From Luteibacter aegosomatis (GTDB taxonomy: Bacteria > Pseudomonadota > Gammaproteobacteria > Xanthomonadales > Rhodanobacteraceae): 64,000 nucleotides of DNA. The stretch covers positions 3,150,001 to 3,214,000 of the forward strand of contig NZ_CP095740.1 of assembly GCF_023078455.1 (NCBI RefSeq), given 5' to 3'. The notes below the pieces were generated by a model. It saw nothing but the letters and a program-made list of their open reading frames with translations. It ran no database searches and was not told the DNA's origin. Position 1 is the first letter of the stretch. Every line of letters begins with the position of its first letter. Made by a program: the position numbers and the translations under genes. Of the stretch, positions 30,113-38,808 are shown piece by piece.

Positions 30113-30457
30113 TCAGCCCGGCGGCCAATGCATCTGGCGACCGGCCAGCAGGTGCACGTGGATGTGGAACACCGTCTGCCCGCCATGGGTGTTGGTGTTG
30201 ACCACGGTGCGATAGCCGTCCTTCGCGAAACCCTGCGCACGCGCATAAGCCGCCGCCGCCAGCAACAGCTTGCCGAGCAACGCCGCGTCGCCCGGCACCG
30301 CGTCGTCCAGCGTGGCGATGGCGCGCTTGGGAATGAACAGCACGTGCACCGGCGCCTGCGGATTCAGGTCACGAAAACCGAGCACGTCGTCGTCCTCGAA
30401 GACGATGTCGGCGGGGATCTCGCGGCGGACGATCTTGGCGAAGATGGTGTCGGTCAT
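30113..30457 (-). CDS. HIT family nucleotide-binding hydrolase (HinT-like)
   Basis: 114-residue histidine-triad protein, likely a purine nucleoside phosphoramidase. The N-terminus MTDTIFAKIVRREIPADIVFEDDDVLGFRDLNPQAPVHVLFIPKR is typical HinT. The C-terminal GGQTVFHIHVHLLAGRQM holds the HxHxHxx motif. The length matches HinT. It is 8 bp downstream of recR and probably co-transcribed with it. Confidence 0.94.
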   Translation of the reverse strand: MTDTIFAKIVRREIPADIVFEDDDVLGFRDLNPQAPVHVLFIPKRAIATLDDAVPGDAALLGKLLLAAAAYARAQGFAKDGYRTVVNTNTHGGQTVFHIHVHLLAGRQMHWPPG

Positions 30458-30465
30458 GGAATTCC

Positions 30466-31071
30466 TCAGGAGCCTAGCGACTGCCGGCTGCCGAACGCAT
30501 GCGCCAGCGTTCCGCGGTCGACGAATTCGAGTTCACCGCCCAGGGGGACGCCGTGGGCGAGGCGGGTGGCACGAATGCCCGCCGCCTTGGCGAGCTGGCC
30601 GAGATAATGCGCGGTGGCTTCGCCTTCCACCGTGGGATTGGTGGCGATGATCATTTCCTCCACTTCGCCCTCGCCCAGGCGTTCGGCCAGCAGCGGCAGG
30701 CCGAGCTCGTCCGGGCCAAGCCCGTCGAGCGGCGAAAGACGACCGAGCAGCACGAAGTAATGGCCGCGGTAGCCCGTCGCCTGTTCGATGGCGGCCAGAT
30801 CCGACGGCGATTCCACCACGCAAAGCACGTGCCGGTCGCGGCCGGTGCTGGCGCATAGCGTGCACACGGGCGTTTCGCTGAAATTGCGGCAGCGCGTGCA
30901 GTTGCCGACGTCGCGCATGGCCGACTCCAGCGCGGCGGCCAGGCGCACGCCGCCCTGCCGCTCGCGTTCGAGCAGGTGGAAGGCCATGCGCTGGGCGCTC
31001 TTCGCCCCGACGCCAGGCAGGCAGCGCAAGGCGTCGATCAGTTCGCCGAGCAGGCGTGAACCGTGGCTCAT
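30466..31071 (-). CDS. recR: Recombination mediator RecR
   Basis: Part of the RecFOR pathway that loads RecA onto gapped DNA. The 201-residue protein has the helix-hairpin-helix segment [17 protein letters not shown] (about 18-34), a zinc finger [16 protein letters not shown] (about 57-72), and a Toprim domain with [13 protein letters not shown] (about 83-95) and [17 protein letters not shown] (about 107-123). It lies in the dnaX-ybaB-recR operon, 7 bp after ybaB. Confidence 0.97.
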   Translation of the reverse strand: MSHGSRLLGELIDALRCLPGVGAKSAQRMAFHLLERERQGGVRLAAALESAMRDVGNCTRCRNFSETPVCTLCASTGRDRHVLCVVESPSDLAAIEQATGYRGHYFVLLGRLSPLDGLGPDELGLPLLAERLGEGEVEEMIIATNPTVEGEATAHYLGQLAKAAGIRATRLAHGVPLGGELEFVDRGTLAHAFGSRQSLGS

Positions 31072-31078
31072 CGGCGAA

Positions 31079-31402
31079 TCAGAACGGCATCTTGAAGCCG
31101 GGCGGCAGGTTCAGCCCGGAGGTGACGCCGCCCAGGCGAGTGCGGCTGAGTTCGGCGATCTTGTTCACGGCGTCGTTGATCGCGGCGGCGACGAGGTCTT
31201 CGGCCATTTCCGGATCGTCGGCGAAGGTCTGGCGATCGATGTGTACGCCGCGCACCTCGTGGCCGCCGGTCATCGTCACGGTGACCAGGCCGCCACCGGC
31301 GCTGCCGGTGATCTCGGTCTTCGCCAGTTCTTCCTGCGCGCGCTTCATTTCGTCCTGCATGCGCTGGGCCTGCTGCATGAGCTGACCGATTTGACCTTTC
31401 AT
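31079..31402 (-). CDS. YbaB/EbfC family nucleoid-associated protein
   Basis: 107-residue DNA-binding protein of the YbaB/EbfC family. It begins [46 protein letters not shown], the usual helical N-terminus and central sheet. The conserved position between dnaX and recR (3-bp and 7-bp gaps) confirms identity. Confidence 0.95.
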   Translation of the reverse strand: MKGQIGQLMQQAQRMQDEMKRAQEELAKTEITGSAGGGLVTVTMTGGHEVRGVHIDRQTFADDPEMAEDLVAAAINDAVNKIAELSRTRLGGVTSGLNLPPGFKMPF

Positions 31403-31405
31403 TGC

Positions 31406-33064
31406 TTACTGCTCCACGGGTTTGATCGATTGCGGGATGACGCGCGCGTCGAAGTCGCGCTTGAGCGCCTGGACGAGCGGATCGGTCTCCATCGAGGCTT
31501 CGGCGTTGGCCTGCGCATCGCTGGCCGCCTGCGCCCGGCGCTCGGCGGGCGTGCCGAGGCTGCCGCCCGCGTTGCCGGCTTCGGCCACGAAACGGAAACG
31601 CACGCGACGGCCGAGCGCCTGCGAGACTTTTTCTTCCATCTGGCTGGTGAGCGGCTCCACCGCCAGGTGCATGTGCTGGGGCTGCAGCGCGAGCACCATG
31701 GCCTCGCCGTCCACGCCTCGCAACGACGAGTTCTGCGCCAGCTGGCCGATGGGACCGCGCAGGTTCGCGCGTTCCACGATGTCGTGCCAGTCCGGCAGGC
31801 CGTTCGCGTCGGTGGCGATCGGACGCGGTGCGCTCGGTGCGGGTGCGGGTGCGGGCGCGGGTGCAGGTGCGGCGATCGGCGGCGCGCCGCGCGGCGCCGG
31901 CGACGATACGCTGGGCGACGGCGCGACGCGGGCGGCCACCGGGGCGGCGGCTCGCGCGGGCGGCGCGGAGGCGGCCTGTCCCGGCTCCGACGGACGGAAC
32001 GCGAACATGCGCAGCAGCACCATCTCGAAGCCGATGCGCGCGTCGGGTGCCATCGGCAGTTCGCGGCGGCCGGCCGTGGCGATCTGGTAGTAGAGCTGCA
32101 CGTCTTCGGGGGCCATGCGCTCGGCGATGTCGGCCAGGCCGGCGTCGCTTTCCTCGCCGCGATAGCCGGGCACGAGCTGAAGCAACTGCACGCGATGCAG
32201 CACGGTGGCGAGGTCGTCCAGCACGCCGCCGAAGTCGGGCGAGAACGAGGCGATGCGGTCGGATTCGGCCATCAGGGCGGCGCCGTCCCCGCTGGCCAAC
32301 GCACCGAGCACGCCGAGCACCTGGCCACGTTCCACGCTGCCGAGCATGGCGCGCACGTCGGCGGCGCGCAGGCTGCCGCCGCCATAGGCGATGGCCTGGT
32401 CGAGCAACGACAGACCGTCGCGCAGCGACCCGTCGGCCGCGTGGGACAGTTCGCCGACGGCCTCGTCCTCGAACTCGATGGCCTCGGCCCCGAGGATGTG
32501 GCGCATCTGCCCGGAGATCTGTTCCGGCAGCAGGCGTTTGAGGTTGAACTTGAGGCAGCGCGACAGCACGGTGACCGGCAGCTTCTGCGGGTCGGTGGTG
32601 GCGAGCAGGAACTTGACGTGCGGCGGCGGCTCCTCGAGCGTCTTCAGCAGCGCGTTGAACGCCGGCTTGGACAGCATGTGCACCTCGTCGACGAGGTACA
32701 CCTTGAAACGGCCGCGCGAGGGGGCGTACTGGGCGTTTTCGATCACCTCGCGAACGTCGTCGACGCCGGTGTTGCTGGCCGCGTCGATCTCGAGCAGGTC
32801 GACGAAGCGCCCCGCGTCCACCGCCGTGCAGACGGCGCACTCACCGCAGGGATCGGCCGATTCGCCGCGTTCGCAGTTGAGCGACTTGGCGAAGATGCGC
32901 GCGATGGTGGTCTTGCCCACGCCACGCGTGCCCGTGAAGAGGTAGGCATGGTGCATGCGGCCCGAATCCAGCGCATTGGTGAGCGCCCGGACGACATGTT
33001 CCTGTCCCACGAGTTCGGCGAACTTGCGCGGGCGCCACTTGCGTGCGAGTACCTGATAGGACAT
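31406..33064 (-). CDS. dnaX: DNA polymerase III subunits gamma/tau
   Basis: Clamp-loader ATPase and polymerase organiser. ATG 33064 (MSYQVLARKWRPRKFAELVGQ) gives 552 residues. It has Walker A GTRGVGKTTIARI (about 45-57), a zinc module with cysteines CERGESADPCGECAVC (about 64-79), the DEVHMLS motif (about 126), and LLATTDPQKLPVTVLSRC. A Pro/Ala linker (APAPAPAPAPAPSAPRP, about 410-426) precedes the tau C-terminal domain. No A-rich slippery heptamer for a gamma frameshift was seen near the linker. Confidence 0.96.
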   Translation of the reverse strand: MSYQVLARKWRPRKFAELVGQEHVVRALTNALDSGRMHHAYLFTGTRGVGKTTIARIFAKSLNCERGESADPCGECAVCTAVDAGRFVDLLEIDAASNTGVDDVREVIENAQYAPSRGRFKVYLVDEVHMLSKPAFNALLKTLEEPPPHVKFLLATTDPQKLPVTVLSRCLKFNLKRLLPEQISGQMRHILGAEAIEFEDEAVGELSHAADGSLRDGLSLLDQAIAYGGGSLRAADVRAMLGSVERGQVLGVLGALASGDGAALMAESDRIASFSPDFGGVLDDLATVLHRVQLLQLVPGYRGEESDAGLADIAERMAPEDVQLYYQIATAGRRELPMAPDARIGFEMVLLRMFAFRPSEPGQAASAPPARAAAPVAARVAPSPSVSSPAPRGAPPIAAPAPAPAPAPAPSAPRPIATDANGLPDWHDIVERANLRGPIGQLAQNSSLRGVDGEAMVLALQPQHMHLAVEPLTSQMEEKVSQALGRRVRFRFVAEAGNAGGSLGTPAERRAQAASDAQANAEASMETDPLVQALKRDFDARVIPQSIKPVEQ

Positions 33065-33136
33065 GCGGGCTACCTTGGGACGACAGTCGATTGTGCCAAG
33101 GTCGGGGGGCGGGCGAAAGCTCGACCCGTGAAAGGC

Positions 33137-33246
33137 GATGACCCTGCCAGCCACACCCCGGCACCCGAATCGTCCGCTACCGTTGCTTCCTTCCGGACCT
33201 GGCGGGATTTACGGACTATCGTCGCGGGGGGACCGACAGGGCCACC
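33137..33246 (-). ncRNA. ffs: Signal recognition particle RNA, small bacterial type (4.5S)
   Basis: The minus strand carries the universally conserved SRP domain IV sequence CAGGTCCGGAAGGAAGCA (complement of about 33184-33201). Its flanks can pair: the 5' GGTGGCCCTG (33246-33237) with the 3' CAGGGTCATC (about 33146-33137). Further E. coli 4.5S-like sequence (GTGCCGGGGTGTGGCTGGCAG) is near the 3' end. Its place just upstream of dnaX is usual. The ends are estimated to a few bases. Confidence 0.93.
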
Positions 33247-33385
33247 ATAAAGATAGTTTTCTACTGCTCGCTGCGCATCGCTGGGCCTGGCTCGCTTCGC
33301 TTTGCCAGAAACAGGTTACTTCGACCCTGAGCGCCGGGCGGGATTGCTCGGGCTGTCCTGCCCTCGCCCCTCCGCTTCGCTCCGG

Positions 33386-33462
33386 GGTCAGCCTTCGGCT
33401 GACCGAATTCGTTCCAGACGAATTCGTCGAACCCGCGCGGGTTCAAATCCCGCCCCCACGCC
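33386..33462 (+). other. Three tandem perfect palindromes running into a tRNA T-arm-like remnant
   Basis: Three adjacent inverted repeats: GGTCAGCC-TTC-GGCTGACC (33386-33404), GAATTCGT-TCCAG-ACGAATTC (33405-33425) and GAACCCGC/GCGGGTTC (33429-33444). The last shares bases with a plus-strand T-stem/loop, GCGGG-TTCAAAT-CCCGC (33437-33453), followed by CCCCACGCC, which looks like an acceptor 3' strand. No matching tRNA 5' half is upstream, so this is a tRNA fragment or mimic. The 267-bp gap between ffs and tRNA-Ser otherwise shows no gene. Confidence 0.6.
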
Positions 33463-33513
33463 CCGTCTCCGTTCATCGAAGTCACAGCACATGGGTTACC
33501 TCAGTCTTTACCG

Positions 33514-33604
33514 TGGCGGAGAGGGCGGGATTCGAACCCGCGATACGCTATTAACGTATACACACTTTCCAGGCGTGCTCCTTAAACCACTCGGACACCT
33601 CTCC
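33514..33604 (-). tRNA. tRNA-Ser (GGA anticodon)
   Basis: On the minus strand it starts GGAGAGGTGTCCGAGTGG and ends with an encoded GCCA. The anticodon loop is CTGGAAA with anticodon GGA (stem CACGC/GTGTG), a class II long variable arm follows (about 20 nt), and the T-arm is GCGGGTTCGAATCCCGC. Acceptor 5' GGAGAGG pairs with CCTCTCC. Length is 91 nt, as expected for tRNA-Ser. Confidence 0.95.
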
Positions 33605-33713
33605 ACACCGGTACAGCTTCTTCCTCACCGGGCATCCGTCCCGACAAAGAAGCGGAAGGATAACGGGAGCGTTGCGGCGACACAAGCTCCCATTCGCCGC
33701 TACGATCGGCGAA

Positions 33714-34472
33714 TCAGCCCGCCGTAGGCCTCACGGGATGCGGATCCGGCAGGAGGACGCGGTCGCCCGGACGGGCGATGCGGTACCCCCGCGACACCAG
33801 CGTCTCACCCTCGGCGACACTGCCGTAATGGTAGAGCGTCATGCGCTCGCGAACCTCGGCGGGGTATTCCCGCTCCAGGTCGTCCACGCCCGTGTGCGAC
33901 GGATTGCCCACCACACCGCAATCGTGGGCCACCCGTTCGCCCTGCGCGGCATGGATCGCCAACGCCTCGGGCACGGGCCGCGTGTCGCCGGTAAAGACGA
34001 AGCTGCCGCGCAAGGCCACGCCGAACGACGTGCCCTGCACGTGGTGCCGGGTGGGAAACACGTCGAACCAGAGGCCTTCGTGCCAGAAACCCCGGGTGCA
34101 CGGCACGAGCCGGAACGCCTCCCAGTAATTCACGCCACCCTCGGCCAGCGCGCCGGGATAGTCGGCCACCCTGCCCTGCAACCAGGGCAGCAACGCCGCA
34201 TGCAGATAGACCTTCGTGCGGCCGCGCAGGGCTTCGTCGAACCACAGGCGAAAGAACAGGCGCTCCATGCCCGCCACGTGGTCCATGTGCGTGTGGGTGA
34301 CGTAGAGCGCGGACGGCACCTCACCATAGGCCGCGAGGTAACGATCGAGCGTGTCCGGGCCGCAATCGACGAGCAGCGAGGGCCGTCCGTCGCGCTCGAG
34401 CACCACGGCCGACGAGCCCAGCTCCACCGCATGGGCGGCCCCGGTGCCGAGGAAGTTGAGTTGCCAGCTCAT
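33714..34472 (-). CDS. MBL-fold metallo-hydrolase
   Basis: 252-residue metallo-beta-lactamase fold protein. The start MSWQLNFLGTGAAHAVELGSSAVVLERDG resembles the beta-CASP-less, PhnP/RNase Z-like subgroup. Metal ligands are visible in THTHMDHVAG (HxHxDH, about 60-69), TRHHVQGTSFG (about 144-154), the Asp in FTGDTRPVPEAL, and a C-terminal His in TLYHYGS. The substrate is not evident. It overlaps the 3' end of kdkA by 4 bp, so the two are likely co-translated. Confidence 0.85.
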   Translation of the reverse strand: MSWQLNFLGTGAAHAVELGSSAVVLERDGRPSLLVDCGPDTLDRYLAAYGEVPSALYVTHTHMDHVAGMERLFFRLWFDEALRGRTKVYLHAALLPWLQGRVADYPGALAEGGVNYWEAFRLVPCTRGFWHEGLWFDVFPTRHHVQGTSFGVALRGSFVFTGDTRPVPEALAIHAAQGERVAHDCGVVGNPSHTGVDDLEREYPAEVRERMTLYHYGSVAEGETLVSRGYRIARPGDRVLLPDPHPVRPTAG

Positions 34473-35194
34473 CGCGCGTAGCTCCGCTCATAGGCGGCCA
34501 GCAGCGTCGGCCACAGCACGGCGTCGAAGGTATCGCCGCCCTCGCGCACGCCCACCTTCACCAGCGAGCGCTTCAAGCGCGCGAGGTTGGCCTTGCGCCA
34601 GCCCGCCGAGGGCGAACGCAGCCGACCCTTGTCGAAATCGATGAGGTGCAGACCGTCGCCGTTGACCAGGATGTTGTGCGCGTTGAGGTCGGCGTGCCAG
34701 GCCCCTTCGCGGTGGAATCGGGCTACCAGTTCGCCCACCCGCCCGGCCAGGGCCTCGTTGAAGGCGGCGTCGCCCACGCGCTCGGCCAAGGTCACGGCAT
34801 CGGGAATGCGCAAGGTGACCAGGTCGGCGGAATAACGCAGCCCGCTACGCACGTAACGCGCCGCGAGGGGCGGTGCCACGGGCAGGCCACGGCGCTGCAG
34901 TTCCATCAGCAGGCGAAACTCGCGCTGGCTCCGCGTGCGCGCCTTGCCGGTGAAGAGGTAGCGGTCGCCCAACAGGGCGGCGACCATCCCGCCCCGCCGG
35001 TAATGGCGCAGCACGGCCTCGCCGGCCGGCGTGTCGATGAGGGACACGCCGCCCCGCCCGCCCGCCTGCGAACGCAGCAGGCCGCGGTCCTCCCAGTACC
35101 CGGGCGAGAACCAGTCGTGGTCGACTTGAGCTGTACGGGCCGCGTCGAACAGAATCGTTCCGTCCGCGGCCTCGGTGACGCGATGGTCTGTCAT
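34469..35194 (-). CDS. kdkA: 3-deoxy-D-manno-octulosonic acid (Kdo) kinase
   Basis: Kinase that phosphorylates the single Kdo of lipid A inner core. ATG 35194 (MTDHRVTEAADG) gives 241 residues. Kinase-like motifs are HREGAWHADLNAHNILVNGDGLHLIDFDKGRLR (about 164-196): HxDLNxHN catalytic loop and DFD metal-binding motif. It is the family found in xanthomonads and Haemophilus. It is divergent to and 46 bp from the GT9 heptosyltransferase-like gene, consistent with LPS core synthesis. Confidence 0.9.
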   Translation of the reverse strand: MTDHRVTEAADGTILFDAARTAQVDHDWFSPGYWEDRGLLRSQAGGRGGVSLIDTPAGEAVLRHYRRGGMVAALLGDRYLFTGKARTRSQREFRLLMELQRRGLPVAPPLAARYVRSGLRYSADLVTLRIPDAVTLAERVGDAAFNEALAGRVGELVARFHREGAWHADLNAHNILVNGDGLHLIDFDKGRLRSPSAGWRKANLARLKRSLVKVGVREGGDTFDAVLWPTLLAAYERSYAR

Positions 35195-35240
35195 TGTCGG
35201 GCCGCCCACGTTGGCAGCCTCCCGTTCCGGTAATCCGATC

Positions 35241-36320
35241 TTGCCCAGTCTATCAAGCCATCCGCTCCCGTCGGGAGATTCGAGCCTGTGCATCCTGCGC
35301 ACCTCGGCCATCGGCGACGTCACCCACGTGGTGCCCCTGGTCCGCACGCTCCAGACGGAGGCGCCGGCCACCCGCCTGACCTGGATCGTAGGCAAGCTGG
35401 AGCGCCGCCTGGTCGGCGACCTTCCCGGCGTGGAATTCGTCACCTTCGACAAGGGCAAGGGGCGGCAGGGCCTGCGCGACGTGCGCGAGGCACTGGCCGG
35501 CCGCCGCTTCGACGCGCTCCTGCACATGCAGGTGGCCCTGCGCTCCAACCTGCTCAGCCTGGCCGTGAAGGCCGACAGGCGCATCGGCTACGACAAGGCG
35601 CGCTCGAAAGACCTGCACGGCCTGTTCGTCAACGAACGCATCCCCGCCCGCAGCGGCGACCACGTGCTCGATGCCATGGCGAGCTTCATCGAGCCTCTGG
35701 GCCTGCGGCAGAAGGAGGTCCGCTGGGATATCCCCGTATCGGCCGACGACCGGGCCTGGGCTGCGGAACAACTCCCCGGTGACGCGCCCACCCTGCTGGT
35801 CAGTCCGATGTCCAGCCACGCGGTGCGCAACTGGCGCGTGGAGCGCTACGCCGCACTGATCGACCATGCGATGGCCCGCGGCATGCGCGTGGCGCTGGTC
35901 GGCGGTCCTTCCGAGGGCGAACGGGCGCTCGCCGACGCCATCCTGGCCCGGGTGGAACGGGCACCGCTCGACCTGACCGGGAAAGACACCCTCAAGCGTT
36001 TCATGGCGCTGCTCGCCCGCACGGCGATGATCCTGACGCCGGACTCCGGGCCGATGCACATGGCCAACGCGGCCGGCGTGAAGGTGTTGGGGCTACACGC
36101 GGCGAGCAATCCCCATCGCTCGGGGCCTTACTCCGACCGGCGCTGGTGCGTCGACAAGTACGATGCCGCGTCGCGGAAGTATCTGGGCAAGCCCGCATCG
36201 GAAATCCCGTGGGGCACCAAGATCGAGAAGCCGGGGGTGATGGACCTGGTCGAGGTCGGGGAGATGGTGGAACGGTTCGAGGCGTGCGCTTCGTTCCTGA
36301 AGTTGCCGCTCGGAATCTAG
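35241..36320 (+). CDS. Glycosyltransferase family 9 (LPS heptosyltransferase-like)
   Basis: Probably adds heptose to the LPS inner core using ADP-heptose. The GT9 N-terminus LCILRTSAIGDVTHVVPLVRTLQ is clear, as are the acceptor/donor motifs SPMSSHAVRNW (about 189-199) and LTPDSGPMHMANAAGVKVLGLHAASNP (about 262-288). The start is uncertain: no ATG or GTG is close to the conserved N-terminus. TTG 35241 (359 residues) is chosen because the in-frame ATG 35175 would overlap the kdkA start. The pairing with kdkA supports an LPS role. Confidence 0.82.
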   Translation: MPSLSSHPLPSGDSSLCILRTSAIGDVTHVVPLVRTLQTEAPATRLTWIVGKLERRLVGDLPGVEFVTFDKGKGRQGLRDVREALAGRRFDALLHMQVALRSNLLSLAVKADRRIGYDKARSKDLHGLFVNERIPARSGDHVLDAMASFIEPLGLRQKEVRWDIPVSADDRAWAAEQLPGDAPTLLVSPMSSHAVRNWRVERYAALIDHAMARGMRVALVGGPSEGERALADAILARVERAPLDLTGKDTLKRFMALLARTAMILTPDSGPMHMANAAGVKVLGLHAASNPHRSGPYSDRRWCVDKYDAASRKYLGKPASEIPWGTKIEKPGVMDLVEVGEMVERFEACASFLKLPLGI

Positions 36321-36344
36321 CTTCCGGTTACGCCGCTTCGGCGG

Positions 36345-36423
36345 CTATCGCGGACAGGGTCCGCTCCCACCCTTCGGTAGCAGGCTGTCCTGCCGAGGGG
36401 TGGGAGCCGACCCTCCGCGATCC
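36345..36423. repeat. Inverted pair of REP-like elements
   Basis: TCGCGGACAGGGTCCGCTCC then CACCCTTCGGTAGC, followed by an inverse copy CCGAGGGGTGGGAGCCGACC then CTCCGCGAT. It fills the gap between two convergent genes (GT9 and DUF6165) and can fold into a long cruciform. Same family as 21506 and 38699. Confidence 0.78.
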
Positions 36424-36427
36424 GGCG

Positions 36428-36826
36428 TCACTTCGCGCGGTAATCCTGATACGACTTCTCTTCCACCAGCGTCGAACCCAGCTTCAGGTTGATCTCGCGC
36501 TTGATCGCCGCGCGTTCGTCGTTCTCGATGTACACCGACCGGGCGAGCCGGATGAACTCGTCGTCGAACGCCTGGGCCTTTTCCTTCAGGCGGATGTCGT
36601 CCTCGATTTTCCAAAGCCGCTGGTTCACCGCGAGCAGGCGGTTCGTCTCGTCGGCGATGTCGGTCTGCGATGCCGCGTCGTTCTTCCACGTGGCGTCGAG
36701 CAGTTCGAGTTCGTTGCGGACGTTGGCCAGCTTCGCGTCGTCCTTGATCTCCTGGAGCTTGATCTGAAGGATGGTCATCTTGTCGATCAGCTCGCCGTAC
36801 GAGACGGGGGTCTGGATCAGGCTCAT
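36428..36826 (-). CDS. DUF6165 family protein
   Basis: 132-residue soluble, charged, mostly helical protein starting MSLIQTPVSYGELIDKMTILQIK. The ATG at 36826-36824 has GAGATCCCTC-type weak ribosome sequence upstream. The sequence, with ELIDKMTILQIK and QRLWKIEDDIRLKEK, matches a small conserved family (DUF6165) found near LPS or glycan genes in proteobacteria. No catalytic motif seen. Neighbouring GT9 and kdkA genes suggest an envelope-glycan context, but function is unknown. Confidence 0.8.
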   Translation of the reverse strand: MSLIQTPVSYGELIDKMTILQIKLQEIKDDAKLANVRNELELLDATWKNDAASQTDIADETNRLLAVNQRLWKIEDDIRLKEKAQAFDDEFIRLARSVYIENDERAAIKREINLKLGSTLVEEKSYQDYRAK

Positions 36827-36922
36827 GAGGGATCTCCACGCGGTCGGGAGCGGGAGGTTAGCAGTTTTCGTCACGGCCGATCGCGCTAAGCTCCGCACGT
36901 CGCCCGCAACGGAGCCCCCGCC

Positions 36923-38029
36923 ATGAGCCCTCCTTCGGTCCTGATCGCCGGCGCCGGTCCCACCGGCCTCGCCGCCGCCCTCCTGCTCTCGGTGCGCGGC
37001 ATACGCGTACGCATCGTCGACGAACGAAGCGAACCCGCGCCGCATTCGCGCGCCCTGGCGGTAAACCCGCGGACGCTCGAACTGCTCGAAGCCACCGGCG
37101 TCAGCGAACGCATGGTCGCGGAGGGGCGTCGCGCGCGCGGCGTCATCTTCCACGAAGGCGGCAAGCCGCTCGCCCGCATCGAGGCGGAACGCATCCATCC
37201 ACGCTACGGTCTCACGGTGCTTTCGCAAGTCCGCAGCGAGGCGTTGCTCACCGACGCCCTGGCCGAGCGCGGCATTGCCGTGGAACGCGGCCGCAAGGCG
37301 AAGCTGCTGGCGCAGGACCCGGACGCGGCACGCGTCTGCCTCGACGACGACGGCGTGGGCGTGGGTTCCTTCGATGTCGTCTTCGCCGCCGACGGCGCGC
37401 ACAGCGCGTTTCGCGACGCGCTGGACATCGAATTTCCCGGCGAGGCCTACCCGGAAACCTGGCCGTTGTTCGACCTGCCGATGGATACGCCGCTCGATGT
37501 CGACCACGCGCACGTGATGCTCTTCCCCGACGGCATGATCTTCCTGCTCGCCTTCGACCCCACGCATTGGCGGATCATCTCGAACCTGCCCGATCCGCTT
37601 TCGCGTCTGCCTCCGGGCACGGCGGTGGGCGAACCGACCTGGACATCGTCGTTCCGCGTTGCCCATCGCGTCGCCGAACGCTGCGCGGTGGGCCGGGTGG
37701 CCCTCGGCGGCGACGCCGCTCACATCCACTCGCCCGTCGGCGCGCGCGGCCTGAACCTGGGCGTGGAGGATGCCTCGGCCTTTGCCATGTACCTGGCGGC
37801 GCAAGCCGACGATCCCATCGGCGCCCTCGCCCGCTACCAGCGGGAGCGCCATCCCGTGCATGAAGCGGTGGTGCGACGCATCCGGATGGTCACGTCGCTG
37901 GCCCGGGGCGGCAACGCGGCGCTGCGCGGCCTGCGACGCGCCATCCTGCCCACGGCCGCGCACCTGCCCGTACTGCGCCGGTTCGCCTTGCGCACCGTCA
38001 TGGGCCTGGATCATCCACCGCCACATTGA
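36923..38029 (+). CDS. FAD-dependent aromatic-type monooxygenase
   Basis: 368-residue PHBH-fold flavoprotein. The N-terminal VLIAGAGPTGLAAALLLSVRGIRVRIVDE (about 6-34) is the GxGxxG FAD motif with terminal acidic residue. The DG-type motif appears in DVVFAADGAHSAFRDAL (about 151-167), and GRVALGGDAAHIHSPVGARGLNLGVEDA (about 259-286) is the GD motif binding FAD ribityl. It probably hydroxylates an aromatic or polyketide-like substrate; substrate not inferable. It is followed by the response-regulator gene 18 bp downstream. Confidence 0.87.
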   Translation: MSPPSVLIAGAGPTGLAAALLLSVRGIRVRIVDERSEPAPHSRALAVNPRTLELLEATGVSERMVAEGRRARGVIFHEGGKPLARIEAERIHPRYGLTVLSQVRSEALLTDALAERGIAVERGRKAKLLAQDPDAARVCLDDDGVGVGSFDVVFAADGAHSAFRDALDIEFPGEAYPETWPLFDLPMDTPLDVDHAHVMLFPDGMIFLLAFDPTHWRIISNLPDPLSRLPPGTAVGEPTWTSSFRVAHRVAERCAVGRVALGGDAAHIHSPVGARGLNLGVEDASAFAMYLAAQADDPIGALARYQRERHPVHEAVVRRIRMVTSLARGGNAALRGLRRAILPTAAHLPVLRRFALRTVMGLDHPPPH

Positions 38030-38047
38030 CCCGCTAGAATCGACGGC

Positions 38048-38698
38048 ATGGCCCTCACCCTGCTCATCGCCGACGACCACCCGATGTTCCGCGGCGCGCT
38101 GCTGCTCGCCCTGGCCGACCTGCTACGTGACGGTCGCGCACTGGAAGCGGGCAGCCACAGCGCGATGGAGGCCGTGCTCGCCGAGTGCGAGAGCGTCGAT
38201 CTCGTCCTCCTCGACCTGACCATGCCGGGCGCGATGGGTTTTTCGTCGCTGTTGTGGCTACGCGGCGAACATCCGGACATTCCCGTGCTGGTGGTGTCAT
38301 CCAACGATCATCCGCGCAACGTCCGGCGCGCCCAGCAATTCGGCGCGGCGGGATTCGTTTCCAAGTCCACGCCGGCCGACGTGCTTCGCGACGCGGTGAC
38401 CGCGGTGATGCGCGGCGACACGGCCTTCGTCGGCGCGCGCGCCGAGCGAAGCGACGACGATGCGCGCCTCGCCGCCAGGCTGTCGAGCCTCACGCCCCAG
38501 CAGTTCCGCGTACTGATGCTGATGGCGGAAGGCCTGCTCAACAAGCAGATCGCCGCGGAGCTGGGGCTGGCCGAGAACACGGTGAAGATCCACGTTACCG
38601 CCGTGCTGCAGAAGCTCGATTGCCGTTCGCGCACGCAGGCGGCCGTGCTGGTGAAGTCGCTGGATCTCGACGAGGGCGTGGACGGCTCGCACCTTTGA
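38048..38698 (+). CDS. LuxR/NarL-type response regulator
   Basis: 216-residue two-component regulator. The receiver domain has the acidic pair in IADDHP (D10/D11), phosphoacceptor Asp in LVLLDLTMPG (about 57) and Lys in GFVSKSTP. The C-terminal LuxR helix-turn-helix is LTPQQFRVLMLMAEGLLNKQIAAELGLAENTVKIHVTAVLQKL (about 151-193). It lies back to back with the hybrid histidine kinase at 38809-41427 (convergent), the probable partner, near dctA. It probably controls the C4-dicarboxylate genes. Confidence 0.92.
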   Translation: MALTLLIADDHPMFRGALLLALADLLRDGRALEAGSHSAMEAVLAECESVDLVLLDLTMPGAMGFSSLLWLRGEHPDIPVLVVSSNDHPRNVRRAQQFGAAGFVSKSTPADVLRDAVTAVMRGDTAFVGARAERSDDDARLAARLSSLTPQQFRVLMLMAEGLLNKQIAAELGLAENTVKIHVTAVLQKLDCRSRTQAAVLVKSLDLDEGVDGSHL

Positions 38699-38790
38699 TT
38701 CGCCGATGCGATCGGCTCCCACTCCTTCGGTAGCAGTCCTTCGCAAGCCATCTACCGGAGGAGTGGGAGCCGATCGTATCGGCGAATCCT
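38699..38790. repeat. Inverted pair of REP-like elements
   Basis: TCGCCGATGCGATCGGCTCC, CACTCCTTCGGTAG and the inverse CTACCGGAGGAGTGGGAGCC, GATCGTATCGGCGAATC bracket a 15-bp spacer. It sits between the convergent response-regulator and kinase genes; it is the best-conserved copy of the family after 21506. Confidence 0.8.
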
Positions 38791-38808
38791 ACGAAGCGAA
38801 CGGCACCG

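Noticed and set aside
31406..33064. Programmed frameshift in dnaX for a gamma product
   Set aside because: No A-rich slippery heptamer near the Pro/Ala linker was found; the full-length tau frame is open. Gamma could still arise by proteolysis.
33261..33485. Minus-strand open frame of 74 codons containing GRDLNPRGFDEF
   Set aside because: It is the translation of the palindromes and the tRNA T-arm-like sequence, a well-known false protein next to tRNA genes.
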